Of a stretch of DNA of 64,000 nt, positions 63,215 through 64,000 are shown piece after piece. The DNA is taken from contig JABACO010000003.1 of assembly GCA_013339895.1 (NCBI GenBank), positions 517,635-581,634 of the forward strand, given 5' to 3'. A model generated the notes under the pieces. The model was not told where the DNA came from, did not search any database, and saw only the letters and a list, made by a program, of their open reading frames with translations. The stretch's first letter is position 1, and each line of letters begins with the position of its first letter. The DNA comes from Ephydatia muelleri (taxonomy: Eukaryota; Porifera; Demospongiae; Spongillida; Spongillidae). The position numbers and the translations under genes are program-made.

Positions 63215-64000
63215 ATGAAGAACTTCGGTTCAAGCCCAATGGGAAGTTCCACACTGCGTCCTTCCTCTGAATTATGTGTAGATGATAAACCCTTTGATGG
63301 GCTTACATTTGTAAAAGAAGCCAATTACACGGAACTCACGAAACGGCTAAATGAAATAGGACAATATTCACTATCAGACATACTAGATTTTTCTGGATCC
63401 AGCAAAACTGATGAAGAGAAAGTGCAGGCTGCATTTGGGATCGCAAACCTGTTCCACGATATAAACACCAGGGCTGTACTTGACAACAAAGCTAAACTGG
63501 TAGGAGTGGTGTGTCCCAATCATGACATCATTGTAGTACCAGAGCACAGCATGTTTGCAGCCACTCTGTTGCAACCGTCGACGACAATTTATCCTGATAT
63601 CGCTGTGTATCTGTATTCAAGTGCTGAACAGGTGGATGTATCACATGTTCCAGAAACGAATATTCCTTTCTTTCTTGCCCAATACTATTCCAAAGATATT
63701 CTTGCCACAGCAAAACAGTGTGCAATTAAATTGATACTTCTTTTACAGTTAAATAGATTACATGGTTGTACTGAGAAAATAGTAATTGGATTTGCTTTAC
63801 GTCAAATATTAAGTGGAGCTACACTGAATGAGGTTAAAGAAGAGAATGTGGTACAAGCAGAAGAACTGGTGCCAGCAGTGAATAAGTTATCCCATGAGGA
63901 CATCAATACGGCTGAATGTGTATCTGCAAAAACCTCCAATAAGAAGAAAACTGTTATCAGTAAATCACGTTTGAATGCCGTTGTTCAGGTAACTGTTGAA
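63215..64000 (+). CDS. Kinase-like protein, copy C (N-terminal part, runs off the window)
   Basis: Open from ATG at 63,215 to the last base, 262 codons, after the same AATAAG acceptor-like site (63,191-63,196) as in copy A. It is nearly colinear with copy A: DILDFSGSSKTDEEKVQAAF, NHDIIVVPEHSMFAATLLQP, a three-codon deletion (PSTTIYPDIAVY for PWLCSTTFFPDIAVY), and KDILATAKQCAIKLILLLQL. The lack of stops and the in-frame indel suggest selection for coding. The kinase-like half would lie beyond 64,000. Confidence 0.8.
   Translation, partial: MKNFGSSPMGSSTLRPSSELCVDDKPFDGLTFVKEANYTELTKRLNEIGQYSLSDILDFSGSSKTDEEKVQAAFGIANLFHDINTRAVLDNKAKLVGVVCPNHDIIVVPEHSMFAATLLQPSTTIYPDIAVYLYSSAEQVDVSHVPETNIPFFLAQYYSKDILATAKQCAIKLILLLQLNRLHGCTEKIVIGFALRQILSGATLNEVKEENVVQAEELVPAVNKLSHEDINTAECVSAKTSNKKKTVISKSRLNAVVQVTVE

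Overview
The window looks like nuclear DNA of a metazoan, most likely an early-branching marine invertebrate such as a demosponge. That is inference, from AT-rich DNA with short introns (58-76 bp where they can be placed), tandem one-repeat-per-exon ankyrin genes, TTAGGG runs, and a very dense and varied set of mobile elements. No rRNA, tRNA or CRISPR array was recognised by eye.

Layout. 1-13,801 (- strand): an ankyrin-repeat gene whose exons are almost all exactly 99 nt, phase 0-0, one 33-residue repeat each, expanded by nested tandem duplications. One intron carries a 6.26 kb element with about 400-bp terminal inverted repeats (619-6877). Nested in that is a young Ty3/gypsy LTR element (1832-6173) whose pol runs integrase-RT-RNaseH, the order of the Gmr1 group. 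16,272-19,469 (+): a decayed MULE-type transposase with a SWIM zinc finger, spliced to a still-open Ulp1/C48 protease plus PHD finger. 19,951-20,261 (-): two 5' coding exons of 5-oxoprolinase (OPLAH), cut off beside a hairpin. 19.5-23.4 kb: three remnants of non-LTR retrotransposons with RT and a C-terminal endonuclease-like region. 24.7-31 kb: foldback elements, a TTAA-flanked MITE, purine/pyrimidine minisatellites, microsatellites and a broken transposon-type gene. 31,986-34,885 (-): a P-element/THAP9-like transposase pseudogene.

36,498-37,415 (+) is an intact single-exon gene of unknown family. 38.1-38.5 kb is a 30-bp minisatellite. From 39.9 kb to the end the DNA is a mosaic of direct and inverted duplications. 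Its most interesting part is a repeated convergent two-gene unit: a small 61-85 residue ORF facing a roughly 614-residue protein with a kinase-like C-terminal half. Unit A (39,947-43,067) is intact, unit B (54,110-58,117) is broken by a LINE and truncated, and parts of two inverted units meet head-to-head at 63.1 kb. Around these lie two inverted copies of a multi-exon gene with a 63-66 bp coding repeat, a 2-kb inverted duplication (44.2-46.4 / 58.1-60.1 kb), a second gypsy fragment with SCAN-like gag, CCHC knuckle and protease, and a piggyBac transposase fragment.

Most genes here belong to mobile elements. The host or possibly host genes are the ankyrin gene, the OPLAH fragment, the orphan at 36.5 kb, the kinase-like family with its small partner, and perhaps the gene with the 63-66 bp repeat. 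All exon boundaries come from reading GT/AG signals and frames by eye, without transcript evidence.
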